DNA from: Rhizobium leguminosarum
GTDB taxonomy: Bacteria > Pseudomonadota > Alphaproteobacteria > Rhizobiales > Rhizobiaceae
NCBI RefSeq assembly: GCF_002953715.1
Contig: NZ_CP025012.1
Location: 1,488,001 to 1,552,000 of the forward strand
Direction of reading: 5' to 3'
Length of the DNA: 64,000 bases
This document shows, piece by piece, positions 34,226-42,827 of the stretch. The position numbers and the translations under genes were made by a program. Position 1 is the stretch's first letter. The number at the start of each line of letters is the position of its first letter. Below the pieces are notes generated by a model. It made no database searches. It had not been told where the DNA came from and saw only the letters and a program-made list of their open reading frames with translations.

Positions 34226-35107
34226 TCAATTGGCGGCCGCCGCTCTGCGTCCCACCACATGTTCGCGCCAGACGGTGAAGATGCCGGCGGCGACCACGAT
34301 CGCCGAGCCGACGATCATGTTGAAGCTGAGCGTTTCGCCATAGATCACCATGCCGATGATAGAGGCGTAGACAAGTGACAGATAGGTCAGCGGTTGGACG
34401 GCGGCGGCATCGAGAACATCGTAGGCGCGGATCAGGAAATAATGGCTGGAGATGCTGGTCATGCAGACGAGCGCCATCCAGCCCCAGTCGGCCGGCGCCA
34501 TCCAGCTCCAATAGAACGGCCCAACCAGCGTCATCGTGACGCCGCCGACGACGCCGGTATAGAAGAAGCTGGTCATCGACGAATCGTCGCGGCTGACCAG
34601 GCGGGTGGCGATAACGTAGAAGGCGAAGTTGAAGCAGGAAATGACGGCGAGAAGCAGCTTAAGGTCGAAAAATTCGCCTTCCGGCTTCAGGATCAGCAGC
34701 ACCCCGAAAAGTCCGGCGCCGATGGCTGCCCACCGCCGCCAACCGACCCGTTCGCCGAGGATCGGCATCGCCAGCAGCGCGATCAGGATCGGCGTCGCGG
34801 AGAAGATCGCCTGTGAACGGGCAAGGCCGATCACGGCGAAACAGGTGATGGCCAGAACCACCTGAACCGCAAGCAGAACGCCGCGCGTCACCTGCAGGAA
34901 GGGGCGTTTGGTGCGGGCCGTCGCCTTGATCCCGCCGCGCATCTTCGACGCGAGGATGATCGTGAAAAGTGCGAAGGCCCAGTAGCGGATCATCGTTACG
35001 AAGATCGGCGGATAGGCCGTCGCCAGATGTTTCGAGATGGCGTCCTGCAGCGAAAAGATGGTGAGCGCCAACAGGGCGAAAATATAGCCTTGGGTCTTCG
35101 ATGTCAT
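34226..35107 (-). CDS. EamA/DMT family transporter
   Basis: A 293-residue drug/metabolite transporter with about ten hydrophobic helices in two EamA halves (near 8-135 and 150-285). The first half has FSLQDAISKHLATAYPPIFVTMIRYW, the second MVSRDDSSMTSFFYTG-like repeats. Substrate is unknown. It lies in the same orientation as an Lrp regulator and upstream of a PilZ gene, so no functional unit is clear. Confidence 0.85.
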   Translation of the reverse strand: MTSKTQGYIFALLALTIFSLQDAISKHLATAYPPIFVTMIRYWAFALFTIILASKMRGGIKATARTKRPFLQVTRGVLLAVQVVLAITCFAVIGLARSQAIFSATPILIALLAMPILGERVGWRRWAAIGAGLFGVLLILKPEGEFFDLKLLLAVISCFNFAFYVIATRLVSRDDSSMTSFFYTGVVGGVTMTLVGPFYWSWMAPADWGWMALVCMTSISSHYFLIRAYDVLDAAAVQPLTYLSLVYASIIGMVIYGETLSFNMIVGSAIVVAAGIFTVWREHVVGRRAAAAN

Positions 35108-35179
35108 GACTTGCCAATGAGCGGGAAACGCCCGCGCGCATCGAAAGTCTGGACAGGCTTTCGGCAAAGATGCAAGGCC

Positions 35180-35641
35180 TCAAAGGCCGACATTCGGCTT
35201 GTCGATGATTTCTCTGAGCGCGAAGCTGGAATTGATCTTGACGACGTGGGGAAGGGCCGACAGCCAGTCGCGGTGGATGCGCTCATAGTCCTCGAGATCA
35301 CGGGCGGCGACTCTAAGGATATAGTCGTATTCGCCGGACATCAGGTAACAGACAAGCACGTTCGGGCAGAGCTTCACCGCCGCCTCGAATTCCGCCAGCG
35401 TCTTGGCGAACTGGCCGGAGAGCGAGATATGCACGATGGCGATCATCTTGTAGTCGAGCGCCTTGTGTGAAAGCCGCGCATGGTAGCCGCCGATGACGCC
35501 GCTTCTTTCCAAGATATCAAGCCGGCGCGAACAGGCCGAAGGCGACAGTCCGATCCTTTCGGCAAGCTCGGCATTGGTCATGCGGGCATTGGCCTGCAGC
35601 GCCTTAAGAATCGCAAGATCGATGGTGTCGAGATCGGCCAT
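35180..35641 (-). CDS. Lrp/AsnC family regulator, probable ald regulator
   Basis: A 153-residue regulator with helix-turn-helix NAELAERIGLSPSACSRRLDILE near residues 22-45 and the AsnC ligand domain with CYLMSGEYDYILRV near 95. Divergent from ald across 156 bases. AldR/Lrp-type regulators commonly stand next to alanine dehydrogenase and activate it with alanine, so that role is inferred here. The start MADLDTIDLAILKALQ is the family norm. Confidence 0.9.
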   Translation of the reverse strand: MADLDTIDLAILKALQANARMTNAELAERIGLSPSACSRRLDILERSGVIGGYHARLSHKALDYKMIAIVHISLSGQFAKTLAEFEAAVKLCPNVLVCYLMSGEYDYILRVAARDLEDYERIHRDWLSALPHVVKINSSFALREIIDKPNVGL

Positions 35642-35797
35642 TCGAAGAACCTTCGAAGAAAGATAGAAAGACTGCAATAATCGCCGAAAAATCGCCTCTT
35701 CGCAAATCGTCTTTGCAAGGACATTTCACTGCCTTGATGGTTGGATTCCTCATCTGAAAAATCCGCGGCCGCGGAGATAAAATTGAGAGGAACGCGC

Positions 35798-36916
35798 ATG
35801 CGTGTCGGTTGCCCGAAGGAAATCAAGAATCATGAATATCGCGTCGGTCTGACGCCGGCTTCGGTGCGCGAATATGTTGCCCACGGCCACGAGGTCTGGG
35901 TGGAGACCAAGGCAGGCGTCGGTATCGGCGCTGATGATGCCGCCTATGCCGCGGCCGGCGCGAAGATCGCCGCCTCCGCCAAGGATATCTTCGAAAAGTG
36001 CGACATGATCGTCAAGGTGAAGGAGCCGCAGCCCGCCGAATGGGCGCAGCTCCGTGACGGCCAGCTTCTCTACACCTATCTGCATCTGGCGCCGGATCCC
36101 GAACAGACCAAGGGTCTGCTCGCCTCCGGCGTCACCGCGATCGCCTATGAGACGGTGACCGACGAGCGCGGCGGCTTGCCGTTGCTGGCGCCGATGTCGG
36201 AGGTCGCCGGACGCCTGTCGATACAGGCGGGAGCGACCGCGCTGCAGAAGGCCAATGGCGGCCTTGGCGTCCTGCTCGGCGGTGTACCCGGCGTGTTGCC
36301 GGCCAAGGTCGCGGTCATCGGCGGCGGCGTTGTCGGCCTGCATGCCGCCCGGATGGCCGCCGGCCTCGGCGCCGATGTCAGCATCCTCGACAAGTCGCTG
36401 CCACGCCTGCGCCAGCTTGACGATATCTTCTCCGGCCGCATCCACACGCGTTATTCCAGCATCCAGGCGCTGGAGGAGGAAGTCTTCTCGGCCGATCTCA
36501 TCATCGGCGCCGTGCTGATCCCCGGCGCTGCTGCTCCGAAGCTCGTCACCCGCGAGATGCTCTCCGGCATGAAGAAGGGCTCCGTCATCGTCGACGTCGC
36601 CATAGACCAAGGCGGCTGCTTCGAGACCTCGCATGCGACCACCCATTCCGATCCGACCTATGAAGTCGACGGCGTTGTGCATTATTGCGTCGCCAACATG
36701 CCGGGCGCCGTGCCGGTCACCTCGGCGCACGCGCTGAACAATGCCACATTGGTTCATGGCCTGGCGCTTGCCGATCGCGGCCTGCGCGCCATCGCCGAAG
36801 ACAAGCATCTGAGGAACGGCCTCAACGTCCACAAGGGCCGCATCACCAGCAAGCCGGTCGCCGACGCACTTGGCTACGAAGCCTTTGCGCCGGAGAGCGT
36901 GCTGAACGTAGCGTAA
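35798..36916 (+). CDS. ald: Alanine dehydrogenase
   Basis: Reversible oxidative deamination of L-alanine to pyruvate and ammonia. 372 residues, typical. Visible are MRVGCPKEIKNHEYRVGLTP at the start, the substrate Lys and His region (VKVKEPQPAE, TYLHLAP near 87-97) and the NAD loop VAVIGGGVVGLHAARMA near 168-184. GAGAGGAACGCGC sets the start at 35798. Regulated by the divergent Lrp gene, by inference. In rhizobia this enzyme can matter for nitrogen exchange in nodules. Confidence 0.95.
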   Translation: MRVGCPKEIKNHEYRVGLTPASVREYVAHGHEVWVETKAGVGIGADDAAYAAAGAKIAASAKDIFEKCDMIVKVKEPQPAEWAQLRDGQLLYTYLHLAPDPEQTKGLLASGVTAIAYETVTDERGGLPLLAPMSEVAGRLSIQAGATALQKANGGLGVLLGGVPGVLPAKVAVIGGGVVGLHAARMAAGLGADVSILDKSLPRLRQLDDIFSGRIHTRYSSIQALEEEVFSADLIIGAVLIPGAAAPKLVTREMLSGMKKGSVIVDVAIDQGGCFETSHATTHSDPTYEVDGVVHYCVANMPGAVPVTSAHALNNATLVHGLALADRGLRAIAEDKHLRNGLNVHKGRITSKPVADALGYEAFAPESVLNVA

Positions 36917-36932
36917 GCTAGCTGACTCAAGG

Positions 36933-37436
36933 TTAGGCGCCAGCCTCCGCCAGGGCCGGCGCCTTTACCTTGTCGATCCGGCATTGGAAGCAGTTGTTGC
37001 GCGCTGAGCGCACATGCACATAGGCGATATCAGATCGTCCCAGCAACTCTTCGCCATAGGCTGGAATATCGCCGATCTCAGTCACCGCGCCGGTACCGTA
37101 GACGATGCGGTCGTTCTCGCTGTAGCCGCGGACGATGAAGTCACGGCTCGTCGTCAGCACCGGCGGCATGATCTCTTCGGCGGCATAGCGTGCGCAAGGC
37201 TGTTTGTGCAGGAAGACCGGGCCGGTTTCGGCATAGGGCTGCAGCTCGGGGAAGGGCCGGTAGGCGAAAACCAGCAACGCCTCGCCCGCATCGATATTCT
37301 GAAGACAATGGCGGCAGGGATGGCCGGGGCCATCGGAAACGATCGTCTCGGGCAGCCTGTCATAGGCGTCGCGGCCGCCGTTCCAGAGGTGTTCGGCGTC
37401 GGTCGTCGGCATCGCGACAAAACGAATGGCGGTCAT
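36933..37436 (-). CDS. DUF1203 domain protein
   Basis: A 167-residue protein of the DUF1203 family: MTAIRFVAMPT at the start, CRHCLQNI near 42-49, a middle PFPELQPYAETGPVFLH segment and the terminal ARNNCFQCRIDK motif. Cys pairs (CRHC, CFQC) suggest metal or redox binding, but the function is unknown. ACAAAGGAGATCTGCC precedes ATG 37436. The longer frame up to 37745 is antisense to the small gene at 37584 and was not used. Confidence 0.78.
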   Translation of the reverse strand: MTAIRFVAMPTTDAEHLWNGGRDAYDRLPETIVSDGPGHPCRHCLQNIDAGEALLVFAYRPFPELQPYAETGPVFLHKQPCARYAAEEIMPPVLTTSRDFIVRGYSENDRIVYGTGAVTEIGDIPAYGEELLGRSDIAYVHVRSARNNCFQCRIDKVKAPALAEAGA

Positions 37437-37583
37437 GGCAGATCTCCTTTGTGATTGCCATGAAATGCACCTGGACGAGCGGGCAAGCCACCCGATTCTT
37501 GCCGGCGTCTGCATATGAGATCGCCGGAGAGCGAAAAGCGGAGTATCTTCTGTGCGAACGCTGTAAGCCGAAAGGAGAAGGCC

Positions 37584-37751
37584 TTGGCCGACGTCGATCT
37601 CGCGCTGCTGGCGCAACAGAATGCAGAAATACTGGAAGAGCTCAGGGCTCTGCGCCGGGAAGTGGCGGAACTGAAGGAACAGTCGGGCCGCGCGCTCGAT
37701 TTCGAGCGCCGCAACGACCCGCGCCGCCCGAACAGCCTGACGCATCGTTAG
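37584..37751 (+). CDS. Small coiled-coil protein, TTG start
   Basis: A 55-residue acidic/basic peptide with a heptad pattern (LALLAQQNAEILEELRALRREVAELKEQ), so a short coiled coil. AAAGGAG at 37571-37577 stands six bases before TTG 37584, which is the best start; no ATG gives a better fit. It lies divergent to the DUF1203 gene and convergent with the GNAT gene. Function unknown; it could be a subunit-binding or leader peptide. Confidence 0.5.
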   Translation: MADVDLALLAQQNAEILEELRALRREVAELKEQSGRALDFERRNDPRRPNSLTHR

Positions 37752-37774
37752 CCATCTCCCCTTACGTCAAGCCG

Positions 37775-38335
37775 TCAGCTTTTCCGCGCTATCTCCAAAA
37801 GCTCCTTGTCGCTGAGCGGCCGGACGATGCCGGTGCCGGTCGAAACGGGGGAGAAGCCGTACATCTGGTAGAGCTGCAGCGCGCGCGGGTGGTCGAGATT
37901 GTTGGTGGTGGTGGTGACCCGCTTCGGATTGAGCGACCAGATGGCATAGAGCGCCTGCAGCAGGAACCATTTGCCGATGCCGAGACCGAGCGCATGTTCG
38001 ATCAGGCCGAAATGGCTGAGCTCGATCATATCCTCGTCTTCGCAGAAATATTCGTAGAAGCCGGCGGGCGCGCCATTCACGTAGAGAACGCTGATATTGT
38101 TGCGCTTGTCGTTCAGCGTCTCGGCAAGCTGCTCGTCGCTCATGCGCAACCGATCCACCCATTGCCAGCGCGCACCCACCTGCCGGTAGAGATAGCGGTA
38201 GAAGGGCAATGGGATCTCGGGAGCGCGCATGATCGCCGTCTGGATATTGACGGGCACCGGCATGCTTGCCTTCGGCGGCGCCGTCATTTCGAGCCGGGTG
38301 ATGTGAGCTTTCAGCGAAGCGGGTGTCTTCCCCAT
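37775..38335 (-). CDS. GNAT family N-acetyltransferase
   Basis: A 186-residue acetyltransferase. The acetyl-CoA loop is visible as LGLGIGKWFLLQAL (about 116-129, pattern Q/RxxGxG/A), preceded by the substrate strand PAGFYEYFC and followed by TNNLDHPRALQLYQMYGF. It is the last gene of the run cysK-alaX-sseA-GNAT; its start lies five bases after the sseA stop. Substrate unknown; an amino group on a sulfur metabolite is a guess from context. Confidence 0.85.
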   Translation of the reverse strand: MGKTPASLKAHITRLEMTAPPKASMPVPVNIQTAIMRAPEIPLPFYRYLYRQVGARWQWVDRLRMSDEQLAETLNDKRNNISVLYVNGAPAGFYEYFCEDEDMIELSHFGLIEHALGLGIGKWFLLQALYAIWSLNPKRVTTTTNNLDHPRALQLYQMYGFSPVSTGTGIVRPLSDKELLEIARKS

Positions 38336-38340
38336 GGCGA

Positions 38341-39210
38341 TCAGGCTTTGACCGGCGTCGGCGGACCGGTGACGATGGGCGTATCGTCACGGCTGCCCCA
38401 TTCGCTCCACGAGCCGTCATAAAGCTTGTTGTCGTGATGGCCGAGCGATTCCAGCGCCAGCGTGATGATGGCGGCGGTGATTCCCGAGCCGCAGGACGTG
38501 ACGACAGGCTTGGACAGATTGATGCCGGCATCCTCGATCGTCTGCTTGAGTTCGGGCAGCGACTTGAATCGACCCTGGTTGGCGAAGACGCCGGACGGCA
38601 GGCTGCGGGCGCCGGGCATATGGCCGGAACGCATGCCGGCACGCGGTTCTGGTTCGGCGGCTGCGAAGCGGCCGGCGCTGCGGGCATCGGCGATCTGCAT
38701 CGCGGCGCTGGAGACGATGTCGCGCATCGTATCGAGCGTCACCACGCGGCTTTTATCGAAATTCGGCATAAAGGTCACCGGCACATGCTTGGGTGCCGCG
38801 GTTTCCAGCGGACGGCCCTCGGCCTTCCAGCCGTCGAGACCGCCGTCGAGAACGAAGACGTTTTTCGCGCCCATCACCCGGAACAGCCACCAGACGCGCG
38901 GCGAGGCGAACAGGCCGATGCCGTCATAAACGACGATTCGATCATTCTCGCTGATGCCGAGCCGGCCGACTTCGGCAGCAAAATAATCGGGCGAGGGGAT
39001 CGTGTGCGGCAGCGACGTCGAATGGTCGGCGATCTTGTCCTGATCGAAGCGGATGGCGCCGGGAATATGGCCGGCCGCATATTCGGCATCGGCATCGCGC
39101 TTCTGCGCCGGCAGATAGAAGGAGGCGTCCAGCACGCGCAGGTCGGCTTTGCCGAGCTCGGACTGCAGCCAGTCAGCCGAAACGACGAAACGGCTCTTGG
39201 TCTCACTCAT
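38341..39210 (-). CDS. sseA: 3-mercaptopyruvate sulfurtransferase
   Basis: Tandem rhodanese enzyme that moves sulfur from 3-mercaptopyruvate to acceptors. 289 residues with an inactive N-terminal rhodanese domain (about 10-140) and a catalytic C-terminal one (about 165-280). The active loop CGSGITA has Cys near 240, the mercaptopyruvate-type (CGSGVTA), not the thiosulfate-type CRxG[KR]. It lies 18 bases after alaX and five bases before the GNAT gene, so cotranscription is likely. Location is cytoplasmic. Confidence 0.92.
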   Translation of the reverse strand: MSETKSRFVVSADWLQSELGKADLRVLDASFYLPAQKRDADAEYAAGHIPGAIRFDQDKIADHSTSLPHTIPSPDYFAAEVGRLGISENDRIVVYDGIGLFASPRVWWLFRVMGAKNVFVLDGGLDGWKAEGRPLETAAPKHVPVTFMPNFDKSRVVTLDTMRDIVSSAAMQIADARSAGRFAAAEPEPRAGMRSGHMPGARSLPSGVFANQGRFKSLPELKQTIEDAGINLSKPVVTSCGSGITAAIITLALESLGHHDNKLYDGSWSEWGSRDDTPIVTGPPTPVKA

Positions 39211-39228
39211 TATGGTCTCCCTTGATGG

Positions 39229-39966
39229 TCAGGCTTCGTCGCTGGGCGTGCCGAAGCGGATGCGGAAGCGCCGGTTCTCTTTGCCCTTCTTCTCGATTTT
39301 GGCGATATGGATGCGGCCGACTTCCTGAGTCTCGGAGACATGTGTGCCGCCGCAGGGTTGGCTGTCAATCGAGGAGTTGTCGCCGATGCAGACGAGGCTG
39401 ACGCGCCCGAGCCCCATCGGCGGGCGCACGTTCTTCGATTTGACGATGTCGGGATTGGCCGTAAGCTCCTCGTCGGTGATCCATTGCAGATAGACCGGAT
39501 GGTTCTGCTCGACCAGTTCCATCAGTTTGGTCGTCACCTCGTCCTTGTCGATCGTTTCGGCCATGTCGAAGTCGACGCGGCTCTCCTCCTCGCCGACGGC
39601 AGCCCCGGTGATCGGATAGGAGCAGACGACGGAAAGCAGGTGGCAGGCCGTGTGCATGCGCATCAGCCTGTAACGGCGCGGCCAGTCGACATGCAACACC
39701 AGCGTCTCGCCGACCGCAGGCCGCGGCTCGTTTTCGAGCGGCACATGGATGATGACATCTTTGCTTGGACCATGCTTCGTCTGACCGAGCGCGATCTTGG
39801 TCCCGTCCGCACGTTCGAGCTGGCCGGTGTCACCAGGCTGGCCACCTGATGTCGCATAGAAGCAGGTCTGGTCCAGTTCGATGCCCCCGTCTTCGTGAAT
39901 GGCGGTGACGACCGCCTCGCACGTCGAGAGATAGAAGTCGTCACGATAGAGGGCATTGACGGGCAT
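39229..39966 (-). CDS. Alanyl-tRNA editing protein (AlaX type)
   Basis: A 245-residue stand-alone editing domain that removes wrongly attached serine or glycine from tRNA-Ala. The zinc motif is HxxxH with HTACHLLSVV near 103-112 and then QPCGGTHVSETQEVGRI near 207-223, i.e. the HxxxH...CxxxH set is complete. It also has the N-terminal TSGGQPGDTG loop. The start at 39966 (MPVNALYRDDFYLS) is six bases after the cysK stop. It is one of the longer AlaX proteins but lacks the catalytic synthetase part. Confidence 0.88.
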   Translation of the reverse strand: MPVNALYRDDFYLSTCEAVVTAIHEDGGIELDQTCFYATSGGQPGDTGQLERADGTKIALGQTKHGPSKDVIIHVPLENEPRPAVGETLVLHVDWPRRYRLMRMHTACHLLSVVCSYPITGAAVGEEESRVDFDMAETIDKDEVTTKLMELVEQNHPVYLQWITDEELTANPDIVKSKNVRPPMGLGRVSLVCIGDNSSIDSQPCGGTHVSETQEVGRIHIAKIEKKGKENRRFRIRFGTPSDEA

Positions 39967-39971
39967 GGGTC

Positions 39972-41009
39972 TCACACGGGTTCGTAGGGAACGTGGATCT
40001 CGGGTGACTTGGCCATCCAGCCCGGAACGGGCAGCCCCTTCGAGGTGAGGAAATCCGGGTTGAAGAGCTTAGACTGATAGCGGTTGCCGTAATCGCAGAG
40101 GATGGTCACCACCGTGTGACCAGGTCCAAGATCCCGGGCGAGATTGACAGCGCCGGCAATGTTGATCGCTGTCGAACCGCCGAGGCAGAGGCCCTCGTTC
40201 TCGACAAGGTCGAAGAGATAGGGAAGCGCTTCGGCATCGGAAATCCGATAGGCGAAATCGGGCGTGAAGCCTTCGAGATTGGCGGTGATACGACCCTGGC
40301 CGATGCCCTCGGTGATCGAGGATCCCTCGGATTTCAGCGCGCCGTTCTGGTAGAATTCATAGAGCGCGGCGCCGTCGGGATCGGCGATGCCGATCTTGAC
40401 GTCAGACTTGAAAGCCTTGAGGCCGGCCGCCACGCCTGCCAGCGTGCCACCGGAGCCGACCGAGCAGATGAAGCCGTCGACCTTACCGTCGGTGTCTTTC
40501 CAGATTTCCTTGGCGGTCGTTTCGATATGCGCCTGACGGTTGGCGACGTTGTCGAACTGGTTTGCCCAGATCGCTCCGTTCGGCTCGGTCTTTGCCAGTT
40601 GCTCGGCGAGCCGCCCGGACACCTTCACGTAATTGTTCGGGTTCTTGTAGGCAACGGCGGGCACTTCGACGAGTTCGGCGCCGAGCAGCTTCAGCGCGTC
40701 TTTCTTTTCCTGGCTCTGCGTTTCCGGGATGACGATGACGGTGCGATATCCGAGCGCCTTGGCGACCAGCGTCAGTCCGATGCCGGTATTGCCGGCCGTA
40801 CCCTCGACGATGACGCCGCCCGGACGAAGCAATCCCTTCCGCTCTGCGTCGCGGATGATGTAGAGCGCGGCGCGATCCTTCACCGACTGGCCGGGGTTCA
40901 GGAACTCCGCCTTGCCGAGAATGGTGCATCCGGTCACCTCTGAGGCACCCTTGAGTTTGATCAGGGGCGTGTTGCCGATGGCTTCAAGGACGGAGGGGTG
41001 GAAGGTCAT
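39972..41009 (-). CDS. cysK: Cysteine synthase A-like PLP enzyme
   Basis: Makes cysteine from O-acetylserine and sulfide. The 345 residues are slightly longer than the classical CysK (about 310-320). PLP lysine is K44 in NPGQSVKDRAA, the phosphate loop SVGSGGTLAG is near 185, and EGTAGNTGIG is near 68. It may be a CysK2-type variant because it has TAGNTG in place of TSGNTG. First gene of the run cysK-alaX-sseA-GNAT. Start chosen at 41009 since upstream codons are non-coding. Regulation is unknown. Confidence 0.88.
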   Translation of the reverse strand: MTFHPSVLEAIGNTPLIKLKGASEVTGCTILGKAEFLNPGQSVKDRAALYIIRDAERKGLLRPGGVIVEGTAGNTGIGLTLVAKALGYRTVIVIPETQSQEKKDALKLLGAELVEVPAVAYKNPNNYVKVSGRLAEQLAKTEPNGAIWANQFDNVANRQAHIETTAKEIWKDTDGKVDGFICSVGSGGTLAGVAAGLKAFKSDVKIGIADPDGAALYEFYQNGALKSEGSSITEGIGQGRITANLEGFTPDFAYRISDAEALPYLFDLVENEGLCLGGSTAINIAGAVNLARDLGPGHTVVTILCDYGNRYQSKLFNPDFLTSKGLPVPGWMAKSPEIHVPYEPV

Positions 41010-41234
41010 GGAATCTGCCTCTATTCGAACTCTTACTTTAGGAACGGTCTTTTCCCTTCACAAGGCTGAGTTGGCAAGAAAAGCTATTCCACACCTCTGT
41101 CGGACGCGATAAAATTTGGCTTTCCTCCCCCGAAATGACGCATGCCCGCAATCCAGCGGTGTAAGGGGTGATCCGAAGATTGACTTTCCCCGTACGGATG
41201 ACGACAAAGCGAAAACGGAGCGCGGCAACAGGGC

Positions 41235-41894
41235 GTGACCAAAACCGACATGGTTCACGAGCAGATCGACACGATCGATGCATTGATGGCGCATTATGTT
41301 GCCGGCTCCTTGCCCGAGCCGGCGCGTGTGCTGGTGCAGTCTCATCTCGAAATGAAACCGGATAATCGCAGCCTGGTGAACAGCCTCGAGCTGCTGGCAG
41401 GCGAAGCTCTGGAAAACGCGCGTGAAGTCGCCATTGCCGATCGCGACGGGCGGCTTGCGGCGATCTTTTCCTCTGCGTCTCCCGTCCCGGCGCCGCAGAC
41501 GGCCGCGCGGCCGGAAAATGCGCTGTTTCCTCAAGCGTTGCGCGCGCTCTTGGGCTTCGAGGCCGAGGATGTGCCCTGGCGCCGGCGGTTGCCCGGTTTC
41601 AGGGAATATTCGCTCGACATGGACGGCTGCGAGGTCAGCCTGATGTGGATTCGGCCGGGCCGCGCCTTGCCGGCGCACACCCATAAAGGCATGGAACTGA
41701 TCCTCATCCTCGACGGCGCCTTCAACGATGAACGCGGCCGTTTCGGTCCCGGCGACATTTCCATTGCCGACGAGACGGTCGACCACCGGCCGGTCGCCGA
41801 AAAGGACAGACCTTGCATCGCCTTTGCCGTTTCGGACGGGCCGATCAAGCTCACCGGATCCTTTCGTCAGATGATCGGCGACCTGATCGGCTGA
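41235..41894 (+). CDS. ChrR-like cupin protein lacking zinc cysteines
   Basis: A 219-residue protein shaped like ChrR anti-sigma factors: an N-terminal helical domain (about 10-80; IDALMAHYVAGSLPEPARVLVQSHLEM) and a C-terminal cupin (about 110-205) with LPAHTHKGMELILILDGAF. In Rhodobacter ChrR the N-terminal domain binds zinc through His and a CxxC. Here the His of QSHLEM is kept but the CxxC is replaced by KPDN. The cupin keeps its His motif HTH. No ECF sigma gene is next to it. It may no longer hold a sigma factor, or may sense metal only through the cupin. GTG 41235 or ATG 41250 could be the start. Confidence 0.75.
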   Translation: MTKTDMVHEQIDTIDALMAHYVAGSLPEPARVLVQSHLEMKPDNRSLVNSLELLAGEALENAREVAIADRDGRLAAIFSSASPVPAPQTAARPENALFPQALRALLGFEAEDVPWRRRLPGFREYSLDMDGCEVSLMWIRPGRALPAHTHKGMELILILDGAFNDERGRFGPGDISIADETVDHRPVAEKDRPCIAFAVSDGPIKLTGSFRQMIGDLIG

Positions 41895-41993
41895 AAGCAG
41901 CCACAATGGTGTGATAGAGCCCTAAATCCGGGAGGAGCAGAGAAACTTCCGGACCTGTTTTCGTGTTGATCAGGCGGCCCGGAGGAACATGTC

Positions 41994-42827
41994 ATGCGTG
42001 ATTTCATTGCCCATCCCGAACATGGAATCGTCTGGATTTCGGGCGCGAGTTCAGGCATCGGCCGGGCGCTGGCGTTAAAGCTCGCCGCCGAAGGATACAA
42101 GGTCGCCGTCACCGCCAGAAGTCACGAAAAGCTGGTGGAACTGCAGACCGAAGCCAGCGGCCTTTCCGGCGGCATTGTCGTTCTCGACGGCGACGTCACC
42201 GATGCCGAGGACATGGAACATGTCATGGCCTCCATCGAATATGAGCACGGGACACTCGCGATGGCGATCCTCAATGCCGGCGTCTGCCTGCCTGTTCATG
42301 CCGAGGACCTGAACCGCAGCGATTTCGAAAAGAGCTTTGCCGTCAATCTTTCCGGCGTCGTCAACTGTCTGTTGCCCGCGATCCGCCATATGAAGGCGAA
42401 AGGGCAGGGACAGATCGCCATCGTTTCCTCCGTCACCGGCTATGGCGGCTTGCCGACAGGGGCTGCCTATGGCGCCACCAAGGCGGCGCTGATCAATATG
42501 GCCGAAAGCCTAAAATTCGATCTCGACAAGATGGGCATCCGCATCCAGCTCGTCAGCCCGGGCTTCGTCGATACGCCGGCGACGAGGAAGAATGCCTTTC
42601 CGATGCCGGCCCTGGTATCGGTCGAGGAGGCCGCCCGGGAGATTGCTGCGGGGTTGAAATCGCAGGCCTTCGAGATCACGTTCCCGAAGCGCTTCACCAC
42701 CATGCTGAAGCTCGCGCGCCTGCTCCCTTATGGCGCTTATTTCACGCTGGTGAACCGCGTAACCGGCTGGCGGGAGCGGCCGCCATTGTCTGGTCACCGT
42801 CCGGTGACGCCGCATGCGGCGGAATGA
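41994..42827 (+). CDS. SDR family NAD(P)-dependent oxidoreductase
   Basis: A 277-residue classical SDR: SGASSGIG near residues 16-23, NAG near 93-95, catalytic Ser near 144 then YGATK near 159-163. It follows the ChrR-like gene by 99 bases. In RpoE-ChrR type photo-oxidative stress loci an SDR normally accompanies chrR, cfa and photolyase, so its role is probably tied to that locus. Its TGA directly abuts the stop of cfa on the other strand (TGATCA). Confidence 0.87.
   Translation: MRDFIAHPEHGIVWISGASSGIGRALALKLAAEGYKVAVTARSHEKLVELQTEASGLSGGIVVLDGDVTDAEDMEHVMASIEYEHGTLAMAILNAGVCLPVHAEDLNRSDFEKSFAVNLSGVVNCLLPAIRHMKAKGQGQIAIVSSVTGYGGLPTGAAYGATKAALINMAESLKFDLDKMGIRIQLVSPGFVDTPATRKNAFPMPALVSVEEAAREIAAGLKSQAFEITFPKRFTTMLKLARLLPYGAYFTLVNRVTGWRERPPLSGHRPVTPHAAE

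Noticed and set aside
37440..37745. N-terminal extension of the DUF1203 gene
   Set aside because: The frame is open, but the family start is at 37436 with a strong ribosome site, and the extension is antisense to the coiled-coil gene.
41140..41238. Remnant of an ECF sigma gene directly before the ChrR-like gene
   Set aside because: The upstream frame that overlaps the GTGA start (ending TERGNRA) has no sigma-70 region 4 features, so it was not called a remnant.
41058..41906. 282-codon open frame on the minus strand overlapping the ChrR-like gene
   Set aside because: It has no recognisable motif and is antisense to the cupin domain, which is well conserved on the plus strand.
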